Assembly (NCBI RefSeq): GCF_017591435.1
Contig: NC_059303.1
Span: 1,016,108 to 1,080,107 of the forward strand
Origin: Portunus trituberculatus
Taxonomy: Eukaryota > Arthropoda > Malacostraca > Decapoda > Portunidae
Direction of reading: 5' to 3'
Length of the DNA: 64,000 bases
Part shown: positions 30,706 through 45,614 of the stretch, in pieces
Layout: the number at the start of each line of letters is the position of its first letter
Position numbering within the stretch: the stretch's first letter is position 1
Program-made: the position numbers and the translations under genes
The notes under the pieces: generated by a model
What the model saw: only the letters and a program-made list of their open reading frames with translations
Told to the model about the DNA's origin: nothing
Database searches by the model: none

Positions 30706-31850
30706 ATTGTATGATGATCCTGTGGTGAAAGAGTGGAACTCATTTCCCATCTATGTGGCAGAAGCTGATTCAATACTTTCAAAAAGGATTGACTGACTTT
30801 ATGAATGACCACCTATTTATTATGTGCTGTTATTTCGATTGATATATCTTTAATTTTTGTTGTAGGCTTGTAGCACACTTTGTAGCCCTTTTATTGATAT
30901 GCATTCCTTGGTGATACTCTTTAGGGCTGACATGCTGGCTGTGCTGTGCTGGGATTCCACTCTTGTCACTCCCATCAAGTAAAACTAGGAAATTCATGCA
31001 GTGATAATTGTGACCTGAAAAGGCATTTATCCTTTAGTAAGTAACAAAGTAACACTCATAGAGTGCACAGTAGAGTACATCTCATAATATGTCCCTTGAC
31101 CTTGCAAAATACAAGTTTCCATTTTTTTAATCAAATAAGCTGAATTAATGCATATTCTACTGCATTACAAGCTGTGTTATCCTTCATTTGATGTGTTGCT
31201 TCATCTATTACCACACCAAGTACTGCACAACTTGCACATATTCAGTAGTAGTACTTGATACAAAACAATTTATGCAAAGTATTTTATTATTGGAATATCA
31301 TTGGCCACTTTCATACAAGCTATCAGTTAAATGCTATCAATCTATCATACATCAGGTATTAAATCACCTGTGATTCTAGTTTAGGGTGTAGCCTACATAC
31401 ATAGGTACTATGCCATTAGAATAATTGTTTTTTTGGTTAATAATAAAAGCAACATGTGCTAAAACTGCATAGTTTTAATCTGCAAAAATATTTGAAACAA
31501 TAACGCAGAATATATATGTTCAGTACATATACATCAGTGAAGCCAGTAATGCATGATGTTGCTATTTATCACAGTGCCTCAAGTTGTTAAGGTGTGTGTA
31601 ATGCTAACCCATCACACTTCAACAATCTTGAACTTGTACTCATGTACTATAAGTAAATGGTACAAAAGCATTTTCTGTTGATTTGATTAATGATTATATA
31701 ATAACAGAATACATGACATCTACATAAAAAAAAAAAATTTCCCTTCTTTTTATTTTAATAGAGGATCAACATTTGAAATAAATTCAGAAAATATAAATAC
31801 ATTTCCATGAAATTTCTAAAATTTATTATAAAAGTATGAAGGCATATGGA

Positions 31851-31964
<114 letters not shown>

Positions 31965-32149
31965 ACACACATACATACATACTGCATTACAGTAAATAAT
32001 GGATGATTCTTGAATTATTTACAAAGTTACTTGAGAATATGTGTTCGCATTATACAATTTATTTTTTTACATTAAAAAGTCACAATACGCAAAAGGCCAT
32101 GATGGGCTGAATGCTGCACCATGATTTAACATTAAATTTTGATAAACCT

Positions 32150-33419
32150 TGTCTTCTTGTTTCTTTCTTTCTTCTCTTCTAATCAACACATATTCATTTC
32201 TTGCTCTTTTGTAACTTTCCCACTGCTTAATCCGTCTTTTCCTTCTCCACCTCTTCCATGCATCCTCTTTTCTTGTTCTAGCCTTTTCACATCTATCGTT
32301 AAACCAGTCCTGCTTTCCAACTTCTCTATGTTGTCTTATTGGTACAAATTTTTTCTCACCTTCTTTGTATATTTTTATAAATTCCTTCCACTTTTCATTT
32401 GCTCCTTAGCACTCTTGAATTTCATCCAATTTGTCTCTTGAAAGAATTTCTTTAGGTTTCCAAAATCTGTCTTGGCATAATTCCATCTTCCCACTTTATA
32501 TTCTTCATTTCTTCTAGATTTCTCTTCGTCTATCACCTTGAGCTCCAAAACTGCATGATCACTCTTTGCTAAAGGGCACTCCACCCTCATCTCCTCAATG
32601 ACCATTGGCTCTGTACTAAAGACCAAGTCCATTCTTGACGATGCTCCCTCTCCTCCAAACCTAGTATCTTCTTTGACCCACTGAGTTAACACATTTTCCA
32701 TTGCCAGTGTCAATAGTGTATTTCCCCATGTTGTCTCTGATCCTTCCATTGACCAGTCCTCCCAACACACCTCTTTACAATTAAAATCTCCCATCATTAT
32801 AGTTCGTTCACAGCCACCCAACATTTCTTCCAGACATGTTCCTGTATCACTTATCATTTCTTCATATTCCTGTACTGACCATGCATTTGTCTTAGGTGGT
32901 ACGTACACCACTATGTAGTGCCTCTTTTTCCTTCATTAGTTTCTGCTCTGATCTTTAGCACTTCTGCCTTTCCCATACCTTCTTTCACTTGATCCACCTT
33001 TATATCTTTTTAACCAGCAACATCACTCCTCCTCCCATCTTACCTACTCTATTTCTTTTCCAAACATTATATTTCCTTCTCCAACCATCATCAGGTCTTC
33101 TCCTCTCTCAGTTTTGTTTCAGTAAGACCCACAATATCTGGGTTCTTGTCCCTCAAGTAATCGTTGAGTTCTAAAATCCCCGATATCACTCCATTTATGT
33201 TGGAATACATTACATTCTGCTCATACGTAAGTTTCTTTAGTCCTTTCTTGCTGTACTTTTCTGGGTTATGAACCACTTCCTCAGTCTCATATCCAAGATT
33301 CTCCAGAAAAACTCTTTCTTCTCCTCTTCTGTCCTCTCTTCATTTTTTTTCAAAGCCTCCTTTCTCAACTCATTTAACATTTCTCTTTCCTTTTCACCGA
33401 GATCTCTTCTCAACCAAAT
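32150..33419 (-). mobile_element. L2/CR1-like LINE copy C, internal fragment
   Basis: A minus-strand piece from ORF1 C-terminus through endonuclease to the linker. It lacks the RT and 3' tail on its left side and is 5' truncated at 33419, where (TG)n and copy D follow. It preserves longer homopolymers (GGGG at the VISGILEL codons, A6 at the EKKF codons) that are one base shorter in most other copies. Confidence 0.85.
32375..33210 (-). pseudogene. LINE C endonuclease
   Basis: The start at 33210 (MYSNINGVISGILELNDYLR) is the ORF2 start shared by the family. After DIVGLTETKLREE the frame is lost, and it resumes at 32911 with MVYVPPKTNAWSVQEYEEMI, MMGDFNCKEVCWEDWSM, DLVFSTEPMV and KSDHAVLELKV. 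Between them are the two frame breaks shared by all copies (KK codons at the VKKDIK and GKKRHY positions). A further break follows KSAKEQMK. Confidence 0.8.
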
Positions 33420-33436
33420 GTGTGTGTGTGTGTGTG
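33420..33436. repeat. (TG)n junction tract
   Basis: A short TG run between the 5' end of copy C and the 3' tail of copy D. Confidence 0.9.
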
Positions 33437-34658
33437 TATTCACCTAGTTGTATTCACCTAGTTGTAATTTTACAGGGCCTGGGTATCATACTCGTGTGGC
33501 CCCGTCTCCATATCTGCACACATCCAACTTTCCTTTAAAACTATGCACACTCCTCGCTGACATCACCTCCTCACTCAAACCATTCCACACCTCCACACAT
33601 CTTTGTGGGAAACTATATTTTTTCACATCCTTCAAGCATATACCCTTGGCTATCTTTTTACTATGCGATCTTGTAGTTCTACTTAAGTTTTCCTCTCTCA
33701 ACATCATTTGCTCATTATCCACTTCATCCAGTCCATTCAACAGTTTATAAACCTGTATTAAATCTCCTCTTTCTCTTCTTTGTTCCAAGGTAGGCAAATT
33801 CATTTCTTTTAATCTCTCCTCATAGGTCATTTCTGCCAATTCCGGAACCATTTTTGTTGCCATTCTCTGCAATCTCTCCAACTTCCTTATATGCTTCTTT
33901 TATAAGGGACCAAACCACTCCAGCATATTCCAATCTTGGTCTAATTACCATACTAATTAATTTCTTCATCATATCTTTATCCATATAATGGAAGGCTAAT
34001 CCAATATTTTTATCAAATTATACGTTTCTCCAAACATCTTATCAATATGAGCCTCAAACTGCCCATGGTCTTGTATTATCACTCCCAAATCCTTTTCCTT
34101 TTCCACCTTTTTCAACACTACTTCTTCACCCATCTTATATGACCCTCTTGGCCGTCTTCCACTCTTTCCCATCTCCATCACATGACTTTTGCTCAGATTA
34201 AATTCCATTTGCCACCTCTTGCTCCACTCCCAAATCTTATCCAGGTCTGCCTGTAAAATTTCACAATCTTCTTCACTCTTCACACACCTACACAACTTTG
34301 CTTCATCCGCAAACAAATTAATATAACTGTTTACTCCCTCTGGCATGTCATTAATATATACCAGGAAAAGTATTGGTGCCAGCACTGAGCCTTGTGCGAC
34401 TCCACTCTCCACCACCAACCAGTCCAACTTTGCATCCCTTATTACCGTTCTCATCTCCCTCCATCTCAAGTAGTTTTCCATCCACTTTAACACTTTTCCT
34501 TTCAGTCCTCCATAAATCTCTACTTTCCATAACAGTCTCTTGTGAGGTACCTTGTCAAAAGCTTTCTTTAAATCCAAATATACACAGTCCATCCATCCCT
34601 CTCTCTCTTGTATTTTGTCAACCACTCTTGAATAAAAGCTCAGTAGATTTGTTACACA
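33437..34658 (-). mobile_element. LINE copy D, related second family, 5' truncated
   Basis: Its 3' tail (element sense) is two copies of ACAACTAGGTGAATAC next to (AC)n, parallel to but different from the main family. Only the RT C-terminal half and tail are present. The 5' truncation at 34658 abuts (TG)n and copy E. Confidence 0.85.
33486..34658 (-). pseudogene. LINE D reverse transcriptase, C-terminal half
   Basis: RT motifs are VYLDLKKAFDKVPHKRLLW, VESGVAQGSVLAPILFLVYI and NLFADEAKLC, where the second catalytic aspartate of FADD is glutamate. Then come QMEFNLSKSHVMEMGKSGRR and the C-terminal region RLQRMATKMVPELAEMTYEE, KKYSFPQRCVEVWN and GKLDVCRYGDGATRV with a stop at 33486. A frame break lies near 33890-33990. 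The residues resemble the main family at roughly half the positions by eye, so it is a sister family. Confidence 0.85.
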
Positions 34659-34716
34659 TGTGTGTGTGTGTATTTACCTAATTGTATTTACCTAATTGTA
34701 ACATGCGGGAAAGGAG

Positions 34717-37521
34717 CTATGCTCGTACTGTCCCGTCTCCATATCTACTAATGTCCAGCTTTTTCTTAAAATCATGAATATTCCTTGCGTTGACCACTTC
34801 CACATCTAAACTATTCCATGCTTCCACCCTTCTATGAGGGAAGCTATATTTTTTCACATCTCTCCTATAAGTGGCCATTTTAGTTTTTCCCATGCCCTCT
34901 CGACACTCTTTCATTCCACATACACAGATCTTCCCTATCCATTTTTTCCATGCCAATCATCACTCTGTATATTGCTATCAGGTCTCCCCTTTCTCTTCTG
35001 TTTTCCAGGGTCGGAAGTTGCATTCTGTTCAGTCCGTCTTCATAAGTCAAATCTCTTAAGTCAGGCACCATTTTTCTTGCAGCCCTCTGTACTTTCTCTA
35101 GTTTCCTCATGTGTTTCTTTAAGTTTTGGAGCCCACTGTATTGTTGCATATTCAAGCCTTGGTCTTATCATTGCAGTAATTATTTTCTTCATCATTTCTT
35201 CATCTAAATATACGAACGCCACTCTTATGTTCCTCAATAAGTTCAATACTTCTCCAATTATTTTGTTTATATGTCTCTCTGGCGATAGGTCATTGGTAAT
35301 TGTCACCCCAAGGTCTTTTTCTTCATGACTGGTTTTTATGTCTTCATTTCCTATCTTGTACATACTCCTGATTCTTCTTTCACTCTTGCCAAACTCTAAT
35401 TTCTTGCATTTTGTCGTGTTGAACTCCATTTGCCATGTACAGCTCCATTTCCATATTCTGTCCAAGTCTTCCTGGAGTAGTTCGCAATCTTTGTCACATC
35501 TCACTTTTCTTAACAATTTTGCATCGTCTGCAAATAGGCTCACATAACTGGACACCCCATCCACCATGTCATTTATGTAGACCGCAAACATTACTGGTGC
35601 CAACACTGATCCTGTGGAACTCCACTCTCCACCAAGCCCATTCTGATGGTCTGTCCTTAATTATTGTTCTCATTTCTCTTCCTACCAAAAGTCTTCCATC
35701 CATTTTAGTAAACTGCCATGCACTCCTCCTACCATTTCAAGTTTCCAGATCAGTCTCCAGTGTGGTACCTTATCAAAGGCCTTTTTTAAATCCAGATATA
35801 TTCCATCAGCCCAACCATCTCTTTCCTGTATTACATCTATCACCCTCGAATAGTAACATATCAGGTTTGTCGTGCATGAACGCCCTTTTCTAAAACCAAA
35901 TTGACACTCACAAAGTATGTCATTTTTCTCCAAGAAGTCTGTCCATCTATTCTTCACCACCCTCTCACACATCTTAGCTACCACACTTGTAAGTGACACT
36001 GGTCTATAGTTCAATGGGTCTCTCTTGTTACCTGATTTATAAATTGGGACAATGTTAGCTCTTTTCCAGTCTTGGGGCACTACACCTTCCCTTAATGAGG
36101 CATCAATTACTTCACAAACTTTTTCTGCCAGTTGCTCCTGCATTCTCTTAAAATCCATCCTGATACCCCATCAGGTCCCACAGCTTTTCTCACTTCTAAA
36201 CTCCCCATCATATTCTTGATCTCCTCCACAGTTACTTGAAACTCCTTCATAATCCCTTTCTGTTCCATTACCAGTGGTTTGTCAAAAGCAGTCTCCTTTG
36301 TGAATACCTTCCAAAAGCATCCATTCATAGCCTCTGCCATTTCCTGGGATCTTCACTGCATACTCCATTTACTTCTAAACTTTCAATACTTTCTCTATTT
36401 TTGATGTTGTTGTTCACATGTCTGTAAAAAGCCTTGGTTGGTCTTTACATTTATCAATTATATCCTTTTCTTGTTTCTTTCTTTCTTCTCTTCTAATCAA
36501 CACATATTCATTTCTTGCTCTTTTGTAACTTTCCCACTGCTTAATCCGTCTTTTCCTTCTCCACCTCTTCCATGCATCCTCTTTTCTTGTTCTAGCCTTT
36601 TCACATCTATCGTTAAACCAGTCCTGCTTTCCAACTTCTCTATGTTGTCTTATTGGTACAAATTTTTCTCACCTTCTTTGTATATTTTTATAAATTCCTT
36701 CCACTTTTCATTTGCTCCTTAGCACTCTTGAATTTCATCCAATTTGTCTCTTGAAAGAATTTCTTTAGGTTTCCAAAATCTGTCTTGGCATAATTCCATC
36801 TTCCCACTTTATATTCTTCATTTCTTCTAGATTTCTCTTCATCTATCACCTTGAACTCCAAAACTGCATGATCACTCTTTGCTAAAGGGCACTCCACCCT
36901 CATCTCCTCAATGACCATTGGCTCTGTACTAAAGACCAAGTCCAGTCTTGACGATGCTCCCTCTCCTCCAAACCTAGTATCTTCTTTGACCCACTGAGTT
37001 AACACATTTTCCATTGCCAGTGTCAATAGTGTATTTCCCCATGTTGTCTCTGATCCTTCCATTGACCAGTCCTCCCAACACACCTCTTTACAATTAAAAT
37101 CTCCCATCATTATAGTTCGTTCACAGCCACCCAACATTTCTTCCAGACATGTTCCTGTATCACTTATCATTTCTTCATATTCCTGTACTGACCATGCATT
37201 TGTCTTAGGTGGTACGTACACCACTATGTAGTGCCTCTTTTTCCTTCATTAGTTTCTGCTCTGATCTTTAGCACTTCTGCCTTTCCCATACCTTCTTTCA
37301 CTTGATCCACCTTTATATCTTTTTAACCAGCAACATCACTCCTCCTCCCATCTTACCTACTCTATTTCTTTTCCAAACATTATATTTCCTTCTCCAACCA
37401 TCATCAGGTCTTCTCCTCTCTCAGTTTTGTTTCAGTAAGACCCACAATATCTGGGTTCTTGTCCCTCAAGTAATCGTTGAGTTCTAAATCCCGATATCAC
37501 TCCATTTATGTTGGAATACAT
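34717..37521 (-). pseudogene. LINE E ORF2: endonuclease and RT
   Basis: The order is endonuclease start MYSNINGV (37521), VVYVPPKTNAWSVQEYEEM (37224), GDFNCKEVCWE, KSDHAVLEFKV, linker, then RT. RT motifs are KAVGPDGVSGWILREC, VPIYKSGNKRDPLNYRPVSL, FGFRKGRSCTTNL, LDLKKAFDKVPHWRLIWK, FAVYINDMVDGVSSY and SLFADDAKLL. It ends SRYGDGTVRA at 34717. It keeps A5 in the DIKTSHEEKDLGVTI codons, so RT and thumb read through in one frame there (35606-35061), unlike A, G and H. Other breaks are shared with the family. Confidence 0.88.
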
Positions 37522-37547
37522 TACATTCCGCTCATACGTAAGTTTCT

Positions 37548-38414
37548 TTAGTCCTTTCTTGCTGTACTTTTCTGGGTTATGAACCACTTCCTCAGTCTCA
37601 TATCCAAGATTCTCCAGAAAAACTCTTTCTTCTCCTCTTCTGTCCTCTCTTCATTTTTTTTCAAAGCCTCCTTTCTCAACTCATTTAACATTTCTCTTTC
37701 CTTTTCACCGAGATCTCTTCTCAACCAAATCTTCCTTGTTGTTTCCTGCTGGGCTAGCCTCCATGACTTCTCCACCAATTCATCTACATCCTTTTGTGAC
37801 TTAAGTTTGATTCTTATTGGCCTCATACCTTCTCCAATTCTATGGAAGTCCTCTATTTCTTGTACTAGGTCTTTTCCCTCCTCCTGCACCACATTAATGA
37901 TATTATTTATCACCTTTTTTATGTTTTTCTCTCTCTCCATTTTACTCGGTGTCTTATCCTCCTCCACACCAAATATCACCACACATCTCTTTTTGTCTAC
38001 AGTTTCCCTCACCAATGTCTCATTTGACTTAATAACCTTCACCACTTTCTCAGCAATCTTCTCTTCTATGATCTGTTGATCTATAATTTCAGCAAGGCCC
38101 AAAGTTTTCTCCCAGACTCTTTGATTTCCTTTTCCAGACTTGCAACTTTGTAATTTACCTCCTTTCTTTCCACTTCCTGACTTTTTCCATTCAGCCTGCT
38201 TCTCCATCACTTTTCCTAGAGATTCTCCACATTTGTCACAATTCACTTTAATTAGCTTAACTTCCTCTTTCAGTACTTCATTTTCCTTCTTCATATCGGC
38301 ACACTCTTTCATTACATTGTCATAACTCGTTTCCAGGCCCCCATACTTTTCAAACAGTTTTTCAATTTTACCTTCCAACTCCAGAATTTTCTTCACATAA
38401 ACGCTCTTCTCCAT
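37548..38414 (-). CDS. LINE E ORF1 protein (coiled coil and RRM-like)
   Basis: The only ORF1 copy open over its whole length in this window (288 codons from the inner methionine). Residues 1-80 form a heptad-rich coiled coil (KKILELEGKIEKLFEKYGG, NEVLKEEVKLIKVNCDKCGE). Residues about 130-260 have RCVVIFGVEEDKTPSKMERE, VQEIEDFHRIGEGMRPIRIK, DELVEKSWRLAQQETTRKI and LRRDLGEKEREMLNELRKEA, an RRM-like ORF1 arrangement that binds LINE RNA. The stretch SGSGKKGGKLQSCKSGKGNQ is read in another frame than in copy H (SQEVERKEVNYKVASLEKEI), bounded by compensating indels. The ORF1 3' end overlaps the ORF2 start region. Confidence 0.75.
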   Translation of the reverse strand: MEKSVYVKKILELEGKIEKLFEKYGGLETSYDNVMKECADMKKENEVLKEEVKLIKVNCDKCGESLGKVMEKQAEWKKSGSGKKGGKLQSCKSGKGNQRVWEKTLGLAEIIDQQIIEEKIAEKVVKVIKSNETLVRETVDKKRCVVIFGVEEDKTPSKMEREKNIKKVINNIINVVQEEGKDLVQEIEDFHRIGEGMRPIRIKLKSQKDVDELVEKSWRLAQQETTRKIWLRRDLGEKEREMLNELRKEALKKNEERTEEEKKEFFWRILDMRLRKWFITQKSTARKD

Positions 38415-38452
38415 TATTCCTTGAAATCCTGTGAAGTCTGATTCGTCTTTGT

Positions 38453-40520
<2,068 letters not shown>

Positions 40521-40659
40521 TATTCACCTAGTTGTATTCACCTAGTTGTAATTTTACAGGACCTGGGTATCATACTGTGGCCCCGTCTCCATATCTACAC
40601 ACATCCAACTTTCCTTTAAAACTATGCACACTCCTTGCTGACACCACCTCCTCACTCAA
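40521..40659 (-). mobile_element. LINE copy D', 3' stub of the second family
   Basis: It has the same tail repeat as copy D (CACCTAGTTGTATTCACCTA on the plus strand) and about 110 bp of adjoining 3' sequence. It abuts microsatellites on the left and a TTAGG tract on the right. Confidence 0.85.
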
Positions 40660-40671
40660 GAGAAAGAGAGG

Positions 40672-40686
40672 TTAGGTTAGGTTAGG
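40672..40686 (+). repeat. Three TTAGG units (arthropod telomere motif)
   Basis: TTAGG occurs three times in a row, preceded by GAGAGG and followed by (TG)n. It is too short to be a telomere. Confidence 0.85.
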
Positions 40687-42321
<1,635 letters not shown>

Positions 42322-42358
42322 TCCTCGCACTCCTACAACACCATACCTCAGGAAGATC

Positions 42359-43370
42359 TTGGGAGTACTGACAAGTGTAGGTGTAGCCGAGGCTTGTATT
42401 AACGTTGTTATGTCACCGCTGCAACCCGCCTGGAACCCTCACCGTGTCAGTATTTACTCACTGCATCAGCCCAAGAGGGACTGGCTCCCTCATGTGCTGC
42501 AAGACATGTTCATGACTAAATTGTCCAAGTACCCACACATTGAGGCTATTCATGTTTATTGTGATGGGTCAGTCAATGGCAGCAGGTCTGGATGTGGGCT
42601 GTTCATCCGTGACTACATCTCTGCCAGTCTCTACACTGACACTGAGGTTTCCAGGCAGCTCCCTGCACCCATGTCTTCCAGTAGAGCAGAACTGTATGCT
42701 GTACTGGAGGCGCTCCACATTGTGGCGCCTCTCCATAAGAATGTATATTTCTTTATTGACAGTCAGGCTGCATTGTACGCCCTTCAATCCACCTCCCCAT
42801 GGACTGTGACCTAGTTAATAAGTGTTTTGATCTCATTCACGCCCTTGAAGGTGCTGGTGCCACGGTCCATTTCATCTGGATACCCTCTCATGTGGGTATC
42901 CCGCTAAATGAAAAAGCAGACCACCTTGCTCAGTGTGCCCTACAAGATGACACAGTGGACCCTGGCACTGAGTACACTCTGGGTTATGTTAAGAGTAGCA
43001 TTAAGGACTTTGTACAAAGTAGCATTAGTGATCAGTTGGAGCTTTGTTGCCATAGGGGCAGTAGCACTAGTCTTCACTATGCACGTGTCTCCCAGAGCTG
43101 TGCTTACACCTACGGGAGACACACTGCATCACATGACAGGGTGGCAATGAGGCTCAGATTAGGCTACAAATACTTTTGGGAAGTCAGTGCTTCCTCCTAG
43201 TGTGTGCTGTGTGCTGCACCAAGGGGACACACTCTGCATCACTATATCATGGAATGTCCTCTCATTGCTAAATTTAGGCCACAAGGTCAAAATGACTCAA
43301 CCACTCTCGAGGATATACTCAGGGAATATCCTCAGTTTGCTCCCAGACTGTAGGATGTTTATGCAATAAG
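42359..43370 (+). pseudogene. I-clade LINE RNase H and C-terminal region
   Basis: RNase H motifs are HVYCDGSVNGSRSGCGLFIR (first D), SSSRAELYAVLEALHI (E), YFFIDSQAALYALQS (D) and, after a stop and frame change at about 42812, HFIWIPSHVGIPLNEKADHL (H and D). The C-terminal part has a LRLGYKYFWEV segment and a cysteine/histidine cluster (CVLCAAPRGHTLHHYIMEC) after a TAG at 43198. This corresponds to the zinc-knuckle-like tail of I-type ORF2 proteins. Confidence 0.85.
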
Positions 43371-43768
43371 GTGTGCAATATGTGTATTTATTTATTCAAT
43401 TACTTGTATTCTTGTTATGTATACTGTCTATTTATATATTTTAGATACATTAACCTTAAGTCTTTGCCCAGGGGGTGGGGTGGCAAGGTCCATCCTCCTC
43501 CTTTGTTGTATTCATTTATTAATTCAACAATAAATGTATCAATCAAGAAAAGAGGTCATGTAAAGAAGCTCAGGATGAGCCAGTGTGTGAATGATATTGT
43601 ACCCATGTCACCTATTTCATCTGTATTCCTAATTATTTACGTTTATACGTATGTAGCATGTTTGTGTTTGGAGCAGAAATGCCCTCTATTGACTAATAGA
43701 TCCAGAAAACACAGATGAGGCACACCGGATCTTTCTAAGGTTTTCGTTGATGTCAGTGCCTTCTAGTA

Positions 43769-44687
43769 CAGGCAACCCCCGCTTAAGGAAGTTTCACACA
43801 ACGAAATTTTGCTATAACGAAGGTTTCATTTTACTACCATCTGCTCGTTTAACAAACACCAAACTCGCTTTAACAAAGTTTTATCCAGGTATTTTTTTCC
43901 AAGTTTGAAAGCACCGCCATATCACGCAAGCCGACAGGCTTTTGAATACACCAGCGCCTCTCGTGGACAACATGCGCACCACTCACTCCCTCTGTTCAAA
44001 ACAATAACAGCGTCATCAGCAGCTCATCTTCCCTCGCTCAACTTACCACCAAAACGCCCTGCAATGTCGCCTAGCGTTGCTAAGAAGACCAGGAAGTCTC
44101 TTACTCTCAAAGTGAAGCTGGATATTATTCACAGGCACGAGAGAGGCAAGAAAACTAATAGCATTGCTCGCCACCATCTTGACTCCATCTACTGTCTCTA
44201 CTATTTTCAAGTCAGCAGACTCTATTAAGAAGGCTGGTGAGACCGTATCTTCCTTGCAAGCTAAAAGAACCACCTGAACTCGACTACAATGGATGAGATG
44301 GAAAGCCTTGTGGAAATGTGGTACATAAGTTTTGTATGTGATACAATGATGTGCCCTTTATTTACATTCCACAGGTTGCCGGTTAGTGTCTTTCCCGTTT
44401 TACTCTCCCTCCCTTCATAAATTTAAGATCATCAACATTATAAAGTTACGTACATAATACATTAGTGTACATTATAATGACTTAAATTAAACTGCCTAAA
44501 TGTTTAACTTCATAATTTTTACTTTCATTAAACCTTTCACTGTACTATGAAGCACTCTCGCTTTGTTTACTCTCAATGGAAGTTCAAGTCAGGGGTTAAA
44601 CTTGTTATGATCGGTTCATTTAACGAAGTTTCGCTTAACGAAAGGTTTTTTAGGAACGCAACCCCTTTGTTAAGCGGGGGTTGTCTG
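43769..44687 (+). mobile_element. Tigger/pogo-like DNA transposon, deleted copy 2
   Basis: 919 bp with ends CAGGCAACCCCCGCTTAA...TTAAGCGGGGGTTGTCTG and TA on both sides (43767-43768 and 44688-44689). It has the same gene remnant and internal layout as copy 1. It lies at the left border of the BEL/Pao element. Confidence 0.9.
43905..44278 (+). pseudogene. Tigger transposase N-terminal fragment, copy 2
   Basis: It encodes PPKRPAMSPSVAKKTRKSLT, LKVKLDIIHRHERGKKTNSI and, after a one-base loss near 44178, TPSTVSTIFKSADSIKKAGE and SLQAKRTT. The equivalent of the ATG in copy 1 reads ACTTACCACC, so the start codon is lost. The catalytic part is deleted. Confidence 0.8.
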
Positions 44688-44695
44688 TACTTTGT

Positions 44696-45264
44696 TGTCA
44701 CCGTGGCAGTCTTGGTGGTCATGGACAAAAATGGTAACTATTGTTACCACCCATTAGGTGGTTGTAGGACAGTGACACCCTCATGTTGACACAATAATAT
44801 ATATTTCGGTCAAAACCTGTTGACAAGAAACACCATGGTAAAAAAAACCCCAATGCAATACGCGCATTTCCCTTTGGCAGGGATGCAGGTGAAATAATTA
44901 GGACCCCTTGACGGGTCGTATCCTTCTATATTCCACCCACATTCCCACCAAATGAGAACAGCTGTGATACAGGTACATACATGCTACATTATGTGAGACA
45001 ACTAAAATACGATAAAATACAATCATAGAATGGCTTGCGAGATAAGTACGTCTGAAGGACGATGAACTTATGTGTTGGGGTCTGCGGCACATTACAGAGA
45101 TGATGATGTTAATGTGTACTCTATGATAGCTTGTTGTGGACTGAGCTTTGGTGTGGCACGGCATGAGGCAGTGACCTCACCAGCTGACCCAGGAGTTCCC
45201 TATCTATGGGATAGGACTCAGCACTTTCTACCTTGTAAACAACTTAGAATCGCTCCCTTTATCC

Positions 45265-45298
<34 letters not shown>

Positions 45299-45316
45299 GC
45301 CAGGCAGGTGATAACA
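44696..45316 (-). repeat. BEL/Pao 3' LTR
   Basis: Nearly identical to 48066-48701 over more than 550 bp (for example CCCACATTCCCACCAAATGA and GGACTGAGCTTTGGTGTGGC). On the minus strand it starts TGTTATCACC after the polypurine tract. The end opposite is less certain because similarity is patchy before 44750. It contains a (TC)n tract at 45264-45298. Confidence 0.85.
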
Positions 45317-45325
45317 CTCCCCCTG
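45317..45325 (-). promoter_or_regulatory. BEL/Pao polypurine tract
   Basis: The minus-strand CAGGGGGAG is immediately followed by the TGTT start of the LTR, the usual plus-strand priming layout. Confidence 0.65.
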
Positions 45326-45614
45326 TCGAGGCATTCGGACCTTGAAACCATGTTCATGGGGCGTCACTAGTGGATTGGTTTGGTGGCATAATAGCCTGTA
45401 GCGGTGTCTGGCTTAACCTTTTATTAAGGGATGATGAGGTATCTCTAGGGTGAGTTCCTTTTAGACCTTGAGGAGCATCTGAGGGCCTCGTTGATCTGAC
45501 TTGGATAAGTCTATTTAATGTATTTCCTGTGAAATGTAACAAGCAGGAATGAAATTCTAGGCAGCCATCAATACCACACAGCACCTTTCGGGGACATGTC
45601 GTGATCCAGTGATT

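Larger units (their letters stand above)
34671..38450 (-). mobile_element. L2/CR1-like LINE copy E, almost full length
   Basis: This copy spans from the 3' tail (34671) to codon ~9 upstream of the inner ORF1 methionine (38450). It lacks only the 5' leader and the first few ORF1 codons found in copies G and H. Its 5' edge joins copy F's 3' tail with no more than a few TG bases between them. Confidence 0.88.

Noticed and set aside
30522..30812. Minus-strand 96-codon frame as a host exon
   Set aside because: The composition looks ordinary, but no domain, conserved motif or convincing splice sites were recognised in AT-rich DNA.
35061..35606. Intact RT gene in LINE E
   Set aside because: The frame covers only part of the palm and thumb; the rest of ORF2 is frameshifted, so it is included within the ORF2 pseudogene.
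40672..40686. Telomere or true interstitial telomeric array
   Set aside because: There are only three TTAGG units, which could arise from decay of the adjoining TG and GA repeats. It is kept only as a small repeat.
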